Shown here: in pieces, positions 48,090 through 59,957 of the stretch
Numbering within the stretch: the stretch's first letter is position 1
Layout: each line of letters opens with the position of its first letter
Program-made: the position numbers and the translations under genes
DNA from: Homalodisca vitripennis
Lineage: Eukaryota; Arthropoda; Insecta; Hemiptera; Cicadellidae
Direction of reading: 5' to 3'
Assembly: GCF_021130785.1 (NCBI RefSeq)
Contig: NW_025777939.1
Coordinates: 1 to 64,000 of the forward strand
DNA: 64,000 nucleotides
Notes under the pieces: model-generated
What the model was told of the DNA's origin: nothing
The model's database searches: none
Seen by the model: the letters and a program-made list of their open reading frames with translations, nothing else

Positions 48090-49165
48090 AATCTATAGCC
48101 ACTCTCTATTGTAACAGACCAGAGCTATCATGAAAGATACAGACACTGAAAGGAGCCACATTGCTGTCTTAAATCTGGCTCAACATCCTGTAGTAACCAG
48201 TGGTCAAGGTAACTAGGTAAATGGAACCTATAGCCACTCTCTATCGTGACTGTCCAGAGTTACCATGAAAGATACAGACACTGAAAGGAGCCAAATTGCT
48301 GTCTTAAATCTTCTCAACATCCTGTAGTAAACAGTGGTCAAGGTAACTAGGTAAATGGAACCTATTGCCACTCTCTATCGTGACTGTCCAGAGTTACCAT
48401 GAAAGATACAGACACTGAAAGGAGCCAAATTGCTGTCTTGAATCTGGCTCAACATCCTGTAGCAACCATTTGTCAAGGTAACTAATGAAATGGAACCTAT
48501 TATAGCCACTCTCTACGGTGACTGTCCAGAGCTACCATGAAAGATACAGACACTGAAAGGAGCCAAATTGCTGTCTTAAATCTGGCTCAACATCCTGTAG
48601 CAACCAGTTGTCAAGGTAACTAGGTAAATGGAACCTATAGCCACTCTCTATGGTGACTGTCCAGAGCTACCATGAAAGATACAGACACTGAAAGGAGCCA
48701 CATTGCTGTCTTGAATCTGGCTCAACATCCTGTAGCAACCAGTTGTCAAGGTAACTATTTAAATGGAACCTATAGCCACTCTCTATGGTGACTGTCCAGA
48801 GCTACCATGAAAGATACAGACACTGAAAGGAGCCAAATTGCTGTCTTAAATCTGGCTCAACATCCTGTAGTAACCAGTGGGCAAGGTAACTAGGTAAATG
48901 GAACCTATAGCCACTCTCTATGGTGACTGTCCAGAGCTACCATGAAAGATACAGACACTGAAAGGAGCCAAATTGCTGTCTTAAATCTGGCTCAACATCC
49001 TGTAGCAACCAGTTGTCAAGGTAACTAGGTAAATGGAACCTATAGCCACTCTCTATGGTGACTGTCCAGAGCTACCATGAAAGATACAGACACTGAAAGG
49101 AGCCAAATTGTTGCCTTAAATCTGGCTTAACATCATACAGCAACCAGTTGTCATGGAAATAATGG
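48090..49165 (-). repeat. Array of eight partial AGA exon 4 copies
   Basis: Immediately upstream (transcript sense) of exon 4 lie eight tandem units of about 135 bp. The landmark CAACATCCTGTA begins at 48181, 48315, 48450, 48588, 48723, 48858, 48993 and (diverged) 49128; the same landmark in the true exon is at 48046. Each unit has the exon 5' edge and acceptor (inverted: CTACAGGATGTTGAGCCAGA), a piece of the exon's later part (GTCCAGAGCTACCATG on +), and about 55 bases of flanking intron (TATAGCCACTCTCTAT). About 60 bases of exon, including the catalytic Thr codon, are deleted in every unit. Confidence 0.93.
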
Positions 49166-50716
49166 TCTTAACATAGTTCCTTGTACTGGATGGTTCTCAT
49201 ATGAGTGATGTTTATTTGGTGACAGTTTGTATTGTGTCACTCCTTACGACAATTTTATTTAATTGGAAAACTAGCTCTTATACGTAATTTGCTCAGATAC
49301 ATTTTAAATAATTTCTCTCTGAAATAAGTTAGTGATTTGTATAATAAGTGTATTACAAAGTTATGTACAACTATGTTAATAGGTTATATAGATTAACAGT
49401 AAGTGTGTTTTGTTTGTCTTAACGGATTGAGAACACAGTGATAAGCACCAGTCCAGACTTACACATGGCTGATTATCTTATCTTAAACAAATGTCTACTC
49501 AAAGGTTGAGTTTCATCCATATTATTTAATATTCAATGTTAAATGTTGTAATATCCTACTACTATTATTACTTTAAATAAATGGTTAAACTTAATTTGTA
49601 TTCTGATTATAGTTAGAAATAACAAATAACTCAGTATGATATAAATGTGAACTTTAATGATGATAAATTAATTGACATACAAGTTTGAATTTTGAAACAA
49701 GATGGAGGATACAATAATGGTAAATTTTTTAAATACAATTCTTAATTTTTAGGGCAGGGTGGTTGTGCTGGCTTAATGAAATAGAAATATTGGGTATTTT
49801 TTTTTTATAAAAGATATTGTAATTTTGAAAAATAATAGTTGTAAAATTTTAATTATATTAATTTTGAATTATTAGCCAAATCGAATGTTCCTGGGTTTTA
49901 TGTTCTTCCAATGAATCACTATTAAACTTAAAAGGAATTTTCTCACCCAATGTCTGTCTTCTGCTTCTTTGTACTTCAGTGATAATAAGAATTTAATAAA
50001 GTAACCTTTCAAATACTGCTGAATAAATGTAACCAGTTTCTTTATAATAATAATCTTGCTTCACTTCTTCCAGATCCCTCTCTCTTCTCCACCTTTCAAA
50101 TATCTGCTCTCTTCACTCTTCAACAATCATCCCTGCACACTGTATCACTGACTTTAGTTCACTTTATAACTTTTGAATTTTTATATGTATTAAGGTGAAT
50201 TTTGATTAATTTTGATATATTTAATTTTGTATTTATTATTGTTTGTATTAAAACTTGAGACAATTTATAAATAATTATTCCTTAATTATTATTACTAACA
50301 AATTTCTAAATTAAATTAGGCCTAAGTATTGAAATGAATGTGAGATGGGCGTATGTATTATAATTAAAATAAGCAGTTACCCATGGCTTTGTACTCTTGT
50401 ATTCTTCTTGGCTTTGTGAACTGTATACACTAACAAGTTCTACATTTAATAACTGGTGTTTCGATACAGACATAAACAAATTTGATAGTAAGGTGTTAAA
50501 AATGACAACAATAAGCAATGAGTCTTGTTTGCTGAAAACAGCAATGAGGGATTGTGCTCAATAAAACTTTTACTGTTTGATTATTATTTTTCATAGCTAA
50601 ATAAAAGCACCAAGCTAGCAATTGCGATCCTTCCTGTTCACTGAAAAACTTTTGAGGTCTTCATAACGAGACTTTTGGATACCTATGAAATTATGGGTAC
50701 TAAACAATTTGGATTA
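49166..50716 (-). other. AGA: AGA intron 3, proximal part
   Basis: AT-rich intron sequence without a recognised repeat or coding region. Confidence 0.5.
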
Positions 50717-52016
50717 AAAAAAATTAGGTCAACAATTGATGCAGTAACTAACCTTGTAGATGTAGTAGGCGATGGGTTTGAGAGGTGAAAACAGGTGCTT
50801 TACATTTTCCTTGACCTCTCAAAGGCTTTTGACTGTGTGCATCATGAGACTATTTCTTATTTACGTTAATAATTTGAACTCATCGATCCATTATGGAGAG
50901 ATGATTCAATACGCTGATAGACACAACTCTCTGTATTTCAGATAAAACAATTCAAGATTTAGAAATAAAATTGTCGATCTAAGTTCTTGAATATAACACT
51001 TTTCTGAAATAAACTTAAACTCAAATCACTCAAATTCATTAAATTTAATTTTAGACAACATGAACAAGAATTGATACCAATTGTGTCTATGGATGGTGTA
51101 CTCTTACAGGAAACAGAATCCACCAAGTTTTTGGGAATACAAATTGATTGTGGAGCTAGCCCGAAACGACAACATTAATTCCGTCTGTGCTAGAGTTGTC
51201 AAATCAAATATTTATTTGTTGTAAACATGTTCACATGTATAACAAAGTCAACTTAAAAGGTTACTTAACCTAACTTAAAGAGTTAACAACTTCGTAAAAT
51301 TCTGTTACCTCATGCCTTGCATAATTTGGTAAAGTATTACTCCTTTGATATCTTAAAATTGTCTATTTTGGTCTGGTTTGCACATATCCGTCATATGGTG
51401 TGAGTTTATGGGGAGGTTGTGCCAACTACAGATTGTAAAGGGTTTTTAAATTACAAAATGAGGAAATTCGCATCATGCTCAAACTTAATTTTAAAGAGTT
51501 GTACAGGGATGTGTTCAAGGAGATAAAAATGCTTACTTTACCCTGCCTCTATGTGCTGGAGGTGGTTATGTCCTAGTGGACCAAGTGTACATTCGTACAA
51601 GGCCAATACATCCATCAGTATGGAACAAGAGATAGAAAGAACTTGCAAGTATAACAGCCCAGGACAACAGTATTTGCGCATTTGCTGTCTCAAATTGGTG
51701 TTAGGCTAATTATTAAACTTCCTGAATGCATCAAACAAACAGATAATCTAAATCACATTCGAGCTTGATTGAAGCGCCATCTGGTGGCAAAAGCATTTTA
51801 CTTGGTTGATGAGTTCATGGAGAGTCGCTGGGATAACTAATTGGTATTGGCCTAAAATAAGCCAAAATTTTGGATCTGGTGTACCTAATTGAATGAGTAT
51901 GCGTATGTGTGATGATTGTAAGTATGAATAGATGAAACTATTAGATTAGAATTTTAACTTTTAAAACAAACGTTGCAAAACAATGTGTTATTGTCAAAAT
52001 GCAAAATAAAATGAAA
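50717..52016 (+). mobile_element. Degraded jockey-like LINE
   Basis: Relics on the + strand: FLDLSKAFDCVHHET (about 50810-50855), a degenerate IQYADRHNSLYF box (about 50908-50940), ETESTKFLGIQIDCGAS (about 51113-51165) and a C-terminal part near 51540-51800. It ends about 52016 in an A-rich tail AAAATAAAATGAAATTAAAT. Similar in layout to element B. It lies antisense in AGA intron 3. Confidence 0.7.
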
Positions 52017-52079
52017 TTAAATTGATACAAAAATGTTCATATTAACATAACCAACATTTCACAATAATTAGACATTTTT

Positions 52080-52400
52080 ATAAATATTCTATTTCTGAGT
52101 TATTAAAGTTTGAAATTTTTGTATGGTAGCCATTTGAAATCTGATATGATATTTTTCTGAAACATTTTTTCAAATCAAGTCTTAATTAAACTAAATATTT
52201 TGCATTTTGCAACTAAATATATAAGTTTGATCTCTATATCTTTATACCATTTCAAGATATATAACAGTTTTCCTTAAATAACACAAACAGACAGATGGTA
52301 AACTAAGCAATATAGGACTATATATTATATCACATTTCTTACTTATTTTGACCTAAAACATCAAATGGTGGTGTTTGAAAGAGTAACTTATATGTACACC
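52080..52400 (-). repeat. Dispersed repeat, inverted copy
   Basis: This segment is an imperfect inverted match of about 53680-53870. Landmarks are ACAGACAGATGG, ATATAGGACT and ATTTCTTACTTATTTT, all found inverted in that order at 53700-53800. The two copies flank AGA exon 3. No coding sequence. Confidence 0.65.
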
Positions 52401-53149
52401 ATGTGCATCACAAAAGTGTCTAGTTCCAGGCATTACCGTTACTACCAGAGCTTTGGTTGAGTTTGATTTGTTGCCTCTATCAAAGAAATATATAATTTAA
52501 TACATTATTATTAATAATATAAATAAACTTTATATAAAAAATCTCGTGTTACAGTGTTTGTTTACGCTAATATCCAAAACCACTGAACCAATTTCAATAA
52601 AATTTTATAAATATGTATTGTTTGCTCAAACTTAAAAGATAGGACAGTTTTTACCTCGATTAATAAACAAATTGTTAATTTAAGGTTTTTTTATAGATAA
52701 AAGGGTTGAACTCACTTCTAGAGCCTGCGTCATTTCATATCAAATCAACACGGTATAAACATGACCACTTCAGAATTTGATGAAATTTGGTATAAAGGTA
52801 GTCCTCTCAAAATTTGAATTTGATATAAAAAAACCTTTTATGACAAGGTATAATGTGTTGTATATCAAAAGAAAGAGCATTTAAAACTGAGTACTATGAC
52901 ACCAGACACCAATACCATCTGTCTAGCTCAATTAGGAGAAAAGCTATAATGATTTCAAAACATGTTGGTTCCAGTTTTTTGTGGATTTTGAGAAACTTTA
53001 CATAGCCATAACTTTGAAAACCGATTGAAATATTTGGAGAAAAATTGGCAATTTATTGGTGACCAATATAAAGATAAGATATTTAATCATTTTACATTTT
53101 CAGTAAAGTAATTTCTCTATTTGTAATACTGAACATATCTGTGACTCAC

Positions 53150-53375
53150 CAACCAGAAGTTAGGCTGACAACTGTTGCTTTGCCAGTTGCTCCACACTTG
53201 TTGGGATTGTTTCGTTGTCAAGTTCTCCTTGCGGAAACCCATTTCCAATGCAAACTGTGTGGCCAGCTCTCCCACCAGGATGGAGTGTCGTGTGTGTTCC
53301 AATACATGGCGTGCTACCGAAATGGCAGACTTTATCTCTCGCAGAGCACCAACCGCACCGATGTTCATTGTTACT
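53150..53375 (-). CDS. AGA: Aspartylglucosaminidase, exon 3
   Basis: Exon of 226 bases: one base completing a Gly codon, then 75 codons; acceptor GATTTGTCTGTAG, donor GTGAGT. The product [40 protein letters not shown] and [12 protein letters not shown] matches human AGA [40 protein letters not shown] and FAQSMGF. It ends with NSCQPNFWL, whose Cys matches human Cys163 of a disulfide. This is alpha-chain sequence. The short + strand frames over it are antisense shadows. Confidence 0.95.
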
Positions 53376-53679
53376 CTACAGACAAATCCTTGAAATAATA
53401 TGACCGAATTCTCTGAAAAATATCTTGGAAATTAAAGAGCCATACGAAAGTTCCGAGAATACTCTATACCGAACTGCAGTATTCAATATTACTATTCGAA
53501 TACAGCAGGGGGAACTAACTAGAAAAAATTTACATACAATGTATTTTATTTGAACGTTTGGAAAAGATGCAAGCTATCGTGTAGGACTATGCTGGCAATC
53601 TACATATGATACGAATAGGCCGTTGAGCGACCAAGTACTACACTACACCAATTCTCTTCTCTTGTTAGCTTTAGTGATT

Positions 53680-54345
53680 ATACTGGGGGTCCACAAAATA
53701 CTCCATTTGTTAGATAAAAATAAGTAAGAAATATCATATAAAGTACAGTCCTATCTTGCTTGGTTCACCGTCAGCCTGTCTAAGTTTTAGGAAAAAATTA
53801 TATATTAAAACTGAATAATGGTATAAAGTTCAAACTTTGCAAAATTAGTCAAAGTAAGACGTGTCAGAAAAATAGCATGTCAGGTTTTAAAATGGCGGCC
53901 ATACACAATTTTCAAGCGGTAATAACATCATGAAAATTAGTATTTCATCATCTCTAAACCATCCTAGATAATGCCAAACTTTGAATGTAAAAAAATTAGT
54001 TTTTAAAAGAGCTATAAATAGGTGTAATAAAAGTCATATAATTTAAATTTTTTAGATTTTACGAGTTTAAAATATCCTAAATTTGAACTATTTAAAAAAA
54101 TTTAAATATGCTAAAAAAGTGATAACCGTAACATATGTTTAGAAAGAGTACTTCTTCAGTAACCTTGGATAAAAATTTAGATTTGCTTAAATATTTTAAT
54201 GAGGTAACAGTACAAAAACTGAAACCATACAACTTTAGACCACCCTCTATACAAGAAGTGAAATAAATTAAATTTTTGTATGAATAGAGAGACTTTTTAA
54301 ATGACGCACGACTCAACTTAGCTTTATACTTGAACATTTTTTATG
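53680..54345 (+). repeat. Dispersed non-coding repeat, copy 2
   Basis: The 3' part (53930-54340) matches 3780-4240 in the same orientation, and the 5' part (53690-53870) matches 52080-52400 inverted. The segment begins near ATACTGGGGGTCC (53680), perhaps a terminus, and is directly followed by a Helitron-type element. No protein-coding potential seen. Confidence 0.65.
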
Positions 54346-54347
54346 TA

Positions 54348-55002
54348 TCTATATATATAAAAATGAAACTGTTCGTGTGTAACAGCATCACTCACAAACG
54401 GCTGGACGGATTCGCCTAATTTTTTTTTAAATTTGTTTGTCTTGATCTGTAGAAGGTTATAGGATACTTTTTATCCCTTTCCCGATTCAGGATTCCGCCC
54501 CACTGGTTACAGAAATACCCGTAAGAAATGCATTGCAGCAAACATATGTTATTAAGTGAAAGAGTCTTTTCAAATTTTTAATCAGCTGTTCTTTGTAAAC
54601 ATATATAATGCGACAAAAAATATATTTATATATAAATTTCTTTACACTTATAGTTTTAAAGCATAGAGTAAGCTTAAGAGAAACGACAAATTTTGTTTAA
54701 ACTGTTTCTGCAATCATAATATATAAAAATGAATGTTTGTGTGTTTGTCCTTTATAGACTCAGAAACTATTGGACCGATCACTATGAAAATTTGTATTTT
54801 TCTATGTAGAAGGTTTATACGCAATGCCCATTGATGTAACTAACCACCAGGCTGTACTGCAAGATATAAAAGTTATCAAAGCGCCTGCACATTATAAACT
54901 GCAATTACAACACAGTAGTTACGTATATTAAAATATCCAAACACTATTTGAAGGCAAAGAAATATACGGGCAAAGCTTAAGAGACGCGTGCGAAGCCGCG
55001 GG
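54348..55002 (+). mobile_element. Helitron-type non-autonomous element
   Basis: Starts TCTATATATATAAAAATGAA after an A (54347). It ends ACGCGTGCGAAGCCGCGGG, a short hairpin-forming GC-rich segment, then AAACAGCTAG directly before a T (55003). TC start, CTAG end (CTRR), subterminal hairpin and insertion between A and T fit Helitrons; the GAAGCCGCGGG...CAGCTAG end is common in insect genomes. A second start-like sequence (ATATATAAAAATGAATG) at about 54719 suggests two element heads in tandem. No Rep or helicase coding is present. Confidence 0.75.
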
Positions 55003-55125
55003 AAACAGCTAGTAATGATATATTATTAGTTGGTCCTTTGAGGGTTAAACACTTGTAGTCATCAGATCATGCAAGCATGCATGTGCGTGCGTGGCTAAAC
55101 CAGCTACTACACCATCTAATCTTAA

Positions 55126-56285
55126 CCCTTTGAGGTCGGCCGGGACAGCGTCTGTCCCACTTGTGATGAGTGGCCGAGTAGCGCGTGGGACAGCATCTGA
55201 CCCGGCATACTTGGGTGGCTGAGTAGTGAACAGGACAACTGCTGTACCGCACGCTGTATTGCTTTGTTCTTTATTTTTTATCTCCTAAACGAACTAACCT
55301 TTTCATGCCAAATGTTTTTTTGTTTGTTTCTTAAAAGGTTGTATTTTTCACAAAAAAACAAATCGAAATTGTTCACTTTGTTTTGAAACGTTTACTTGCA
55401 AAGAAACTATTCTTTCATTTTTTGGATACCACTGTATTGAACAGCTGTATTCTCTACAAACCTGAAAATGGAATAAAGAAGCCTCTTAGTGACTTTCGAC
55501 TAAAGCTTGTCCAAGGACTTATTCTTCGTTTTGGTCCCATTGAGCGAATTGTTCAGAGTCCCACCATACGAGAAACCACCAGGCTTTCTGCTAGAAATAG
55601 TAATCACTGGCCAAAACAATCCAACACTCAACGACGCAGTGTAGTGTACCGCAAAGCCGGAAGAGAGAAGAGATCCACTATCTACTGCAGTGGTTGTGAC
55701 GTAGGATTGTGTTTGGATCCTTGCTTTCTAAGGTATCACATCATCCAACATTATTAAAAGGACTTGAAAATCATACTCCAAACTATTTCAATCTGTGTAA
55801 ATAACTTTAATTTACTGAACTCTACTCAATACAATTTGTAACTATAAAAATATATTGATGTATTCTTATCCCAAAGAAAATGTTTCTTTTCTAATTAAAA
55901 TCTAACATAAGCTGTATACTGATATTAAAACTAATTTTAATGATAAGTATTAGAAAAGAGCTTCATTCTAGGGTTTTTTTTACCACCGAACACGCTTAAA
56001 ATGTAATGAAACACAAGTTTTCAAACTTAATTAATGTAAAACACATATATTAATTGTCAGAAAATTCGTAAGATTAACTCATAATAAAGGTAATTTAGTT
56101 TTACAAAATAAAAACTTTACTTTGAACCAACTGAATAAAAAATAAGAAAGTTAGAGGAAAATAACTAGAAGGATGCACGGGATGTGAGATTTGAGTGAAA
56201 TCCCGCTGCCCAGCGAGGGCAGGCAGGGCCCACGCGCACTGCCACTCAGGCACAGTGTACATCAGATAGCGCCGGCGTCAAAGGG
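55126..56285 (+). mobile_element. piggyBac element, internally deleted
   Basis: TTAA at 55122-55125 begins the element; the right side has TTAG (56286-56289), probably a mutated TTAA. Inverted ends are CCCTTTGAGGTCGGCCGG and, inverted, CCCTTTGACGCCGGCGC. Only the transposase C-terminus remains inside. GC-rich, partly palindromic subterminal sequence (GGACAGCGTCTGTCCC, 55142-55157) lies near the left end. It supports assigning the other TTAA-flanked elements in this window to piggyBac-type transposons. Confidence 0.9.
55386..55757 (+). pseudogene. piggyBac transposase C-terminal fragment
   Basis: A 120-codon open frame matches the C-terminal end of piggyBac-type transposases. It has AKKLFFHFLDTTVLNSCILY, a variable linker, and a terminal Cys-rich zinc-binding region RSTIYCSGCDVGLCLDPCF followed by YH. 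One Cys of the usual VCxxxGxRxxT part is Tyr (SVVYRKAGRE). The DDD catalytic domain upstream is deleted, so it cannot transpose alone. The frame has no proper start; the stop is at 55755-55757. Confidence 0.88.
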
Positions 56286-56324
56286 TTAGTGGACTAATCT
56301 CTAATGTGATTATATTAAACCTAC

Positions 56325-56481
56325 CCGTCCATGATGAAAGCGTCAAGTGTGGTTTCTCCATTTTCATCAGGGCTACCACCAAAACCAACTGTAAAATCAC
56401 ATTGCTCTCTTTCACAGACCGAGCAGCCAAGCTCTACGGCATCAATGGCAGACAGGTTGCGTCTGTACACAGCATCCCATG
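56325..56481 (-). CDS. AGA: Aspartylglucosaminidase, exon 2
   Basis: Exon of 157 bases: two bases completing an Ala codon, 51 codons, two bases out; acceptor TATTTTTCAG, donor GTAGGT. The product [40 protein letters not shown] and [12 protein letters not shown] aligns closely with human AGA [20 protein letters not shown] and [20 protein letters not shown]. The two cysteines of the human Cys64-Cys69 disulfide are kept (CSVCEREQC). Alpha-chain core. Confidence 0.96.
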
Positions 56482-56722
56482 CTGAAAAATAATACTCAGC
56501 ATAAGTTTTAGATAAAATGAGAATACATAGTTAAACAACACAAGATAGGTTAAAAATGTGTGTATGACATTACATCAGCTATTTCAAGGAATATTAGGTT
56601 GGTACTCTGCATCCCATAGTGGAACATACCACTTGGATCTTTACAGCTGGTATAACTTATTTTACATGATTCTGATTTTCCATTTAAGTAAGAAATGGTC
56701 TTTCAAATAATCTTACAATAGT

Positions 56723-56930
56723 GTCAATTAATTTTAAAACAAACACTAACAAAAACAATATAACTTTATTTGTGTGAGGCCTTTCATATGAAAATATCAT
56801 CAGATGTTAAATTTTATTTCAGTTATGTGTGTCTGATGATGTTTTCATTCAAAATAAAATAGCCCACACAAACATACACAAATAAAATTGAATTATTAAT
56901 GGATTGGGTTTGTTTTAAAATTAATTCTAC
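56723..56930. mobile_element. Second palindromic hairpin element
   Basis: Inverted ends AATTAATTTTAAAACAAAC (56727-56745) and GTTTGTTTTAAAATTAATT (56908-56926) enclose inner inverted segments with GTGTGAGGCCTTTCATATG and CTGATGATGTTTTCATTC. The GAGGCCTTTC block is shared with the palindromic element at 44438. On the - strand 56780-56805 reads CTGATGA, a short A/T stretch, then GAAAGGCC. Lies in AGA intron 1, next to a solo TTAACCCTGGAACTG motif at 56937. Confidence 0.65.
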
Positions 56931-59776
56931 CTTAATTAACCCTGGAACTGTATGATTAAATAAAATATGGTACTATACCTTATGAAAACAGTTCCAAATG
57001 TTGTAGGTTTCCAATACATATTTCGGAACAAAAGTTCCGTTACCGGTTGGTAAAAAAAAGGTGAAAGTGCTCCACATGGGGTTGTTAAAGTTAAAGTAAA
57101 ACATGTATAATAAAACATACACATGGGGATATAACAAAATAAATAAGGACAAACAATAAACAAACATTAAGATGGTTGCCCTACCACACATACACACACG
57201 ATCACGACCGGACAGACAATAGACAGATTGAAGTGTGTAGCAAGTACGTAACTCCTATTCTTGGTGTGTACTTGTCTGTTGGTTTACAAGCTCATGATAA
57301 AATTTCTTGTTCAAGTATATTGTTAAAAATAAAATACATTAGTACATTTTGAATCTTTGCGTTTGAAGTGACATAAATTTCATCTTCAAGAGTTTACAAT
57401 ATTTCCTGTAAAAAAAAAAATGAATAATTTCTAAACTGTAATCAATTTCTCCCATGTTGTCACTGTTATCAATAAGAAGCTGGGCAAAAGACGATTTTTG
57501 ACTATATTTATCGGCGGGTTAGAAAAGTGTCCCTTAAATCTAGATTTGAAAGTTACACAGTCCAAAACAACTGAGAAATAGAAAAGAAAAACATTTTTTG
57601 AAGTCTATTTAACATATTAACGAAAGATGTTAATGAGCTGATACGTCACAGCCTACTTTTGTTTTTCTAGTCTATCACTCTTAGGTATATCAATTTTGTA
57701 AATTTACACAAATATACTTTTAATGATTCTTAACCTATACTTTGGTATAAATTTTAGATTTTACGGTAAAACAAAACTATGTAGTAAAAACAATTGGCCA
57801 GTGGCTAAACGCTTGAATCAAGCATAGTGGACTGTGGCAGTAAAAAGATCAAGATAAGATACTTGTATCTTCTTTCCATACGATGTTGAGAACAGAGGCT
57901 CCAGTATAATAATAGGCCAGCACTACAATCAAATCATCATTATCGATATTCATGAGTACCGAATCCTCAATATTCATTACTAGGCCTATCTAAAAATACT
58001 GAAAGCAAAATGTTGAACCAAATTACGTAATAGGTATTTCAAATAACAATATAGTTCTACTGGTTTTAAATTTAAAAAATTAGTATAATAAAGATAAATA
58101 AAAACTATCTATAGTTATAAAATGTTACAAACAAAACAATGTAACGTTTATTTACTTTTTACTATTTTCAAGGATAAACGTGTCTGACTCTTTGTGACAC
58201 AAATAAAACATGTACTCATCATTGAAATTTAGTCAAATTAATATTAAACACATGATTTTACTTTGAATTAATTTGGAGCAATAATGTCAAACTGAATTAC
58301 GTTTCAGGCTTTTAAAACTGTAATATAGTGAATCTAAACTTTTATACATGAAAGAAACGTATTTGTTTCAGATTATATAGAATAACTAAACTTTATTTAA
58401 ACAATGTTTGATCAGCATAGTACTTATCAAATCAAAAATTCTTTATTTGTAATTTCATGGAGAAATACAATGGCGTCATGGTAGTAAAGTCATATTTTAT
58501 ATAAATGTTATGATTACTCTAACCAATCTGACATGGTATTTCTGCAAGTACTGATGCCGCCAAAACTACATTCATTAATTAAAAAGTTATAATTAGTTTT
58601 ATTCCAACTAAATTAGTACATGATCTTCAATATATTCATAATACCAAATTTAGAATGTTCAAAAAGTATTCTCAAGGTTATTTTTTGCAACAATGTGTTC
58701 TGACTTTTCTTTGCAGTAAAACGTTACTAGATTTCTACCTTAAATTCTTTTCATCTCCTCACTAAAAACTGGACAATTCGGATTTAAAAGAGCAAGGTGA
58801 TTCATTATCTTGTAACCACTTAAAACATTGTTCAATGTTTAAAAATACATTTCGAGCCAATAATTTATGTTCATCACCATTGTTCTAGCTGACTACACTA
58901 GCCTACTCAGTACGTAAATGAAATAAAATCAGCGGGCAATGATAATTATGAATATAAGTCAAATGTTGTATTTAATAATTTTGATATTTCTAATTGATAA
59001 TCATGATAAGTGGTGGCCACTTATTATACTGAAGCTAGAACAGAAAACGTCTTTGATACAACAGAAAATACTGTGGAGACAGTAGGCAGACAATGCTTTC
59101 GGAGATAAATTTGCAGCTAAAGTATTAAGCTTATAAGCGGCCAGTACCTTCAAAAATACTATATCCGATTGGCTAAAGTAATCGTAGGTACTACGCTGCT
59201 CAAAAAGCATATATATATATAAAGTTTTGTTGATTTATGTAATCTGAAACAAATACACTTCTTTTACATAAAAAGTATAGCTTCTCTATATTACCATTTT
59301 AAAGTCTAAAACGTCGTAATTCAGCTCAACATCATTACGTTAAAAATGTATTCAATGTTAAAACGTGTACAGAAATAAATGAAAAATGTAAATCATTTTT
59401 CATTATTGAGTAATGGCGGCAGGAACAGTGACGTACATGTCTGTTTCGCAAGCATTCACATTTATCCTTGAAAATACATAAGATAAGTAAATTTTATTGT
59501 TTTGTTGTAATTATGTATTAATTTGTAAATGATATTAATATTTATACATTAATTTCTAAGATTAAAAACTAGCCAAAGTTCTTTGAAATATCTATTACGG
59601 TATTTGGTCTGACAGTTTGCTTTCAGTCCTTTGGATGGTCATGAATATCGATGATTCCATATCATTCGATAATCGTCATCCGATAACGTTGGTGGCTGCT
59701 TATTATACTGAAGCCAAATCTGCAGAGTGAACGTATTTATACTACAAGTAGCATATCTGCAATTTTGAAAACTTAC
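56931..59776 (-). other. AGA: AGA intron 1, remaining part
   Basis: AT-rich intron. An inverted LINE-tail-like sequence (ATCAAATCAAAAATTCTTTA) occurs at about 58428-58447. The segment 59000-59050 resembles 59665-59715 (shared GGTGGC...CTTATTATACTGAAGC), a short direct repeat near exon 1. No coding sequence. Confidence 0.55.
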
Positions 59777-59957
59777 CAGTGGCGGTAGCATTGGTAAATG
59801 GCCAGGTATTGATGGCGAGTGGTAATCCTCTTTTAGTATATACATCAGTTAGTAATGTCTCAAATATGAAAATGTTAACAACAGCAATACATAATAATCC
59901 CAAACCTACAAGAGAAAGAAAATAACAAATACAGTTGCAAGAAGCTGAATTTCGCAT
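59777..59957 (-). CDS. AGA: Aspartylglucosaminidase, exon 1
   Basis: From the ATG at 59957, 60 codons plus one base to the donor GTAAGT. MRNSASCNCICYFLSLVGLG continues into a hydrophobic stretch LLCIAVVNIFIFETLL, a likely signal sequence. Then come GLPLAINTWPFTNATAT, matching human AGA LPLVVNTWPFKNATEAA at the start of the mature alpha chain. Trp and the N-glycosylation site NAT are conserved. Caution: a strong acceptor-like sequence (TTTTCTTTCTCTTGTAG) lies within the frame at about 59909-59925, so the first 17 codons might instead be intron, with the true start in an exon further upstream. Confidence 0.85.

Noticed and set aside
53141..53403. Three overlapping + strand frames opposite AGA exon 3
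   Set aside because: Antisense shadows of a conserved exon; none has a recognisable product.
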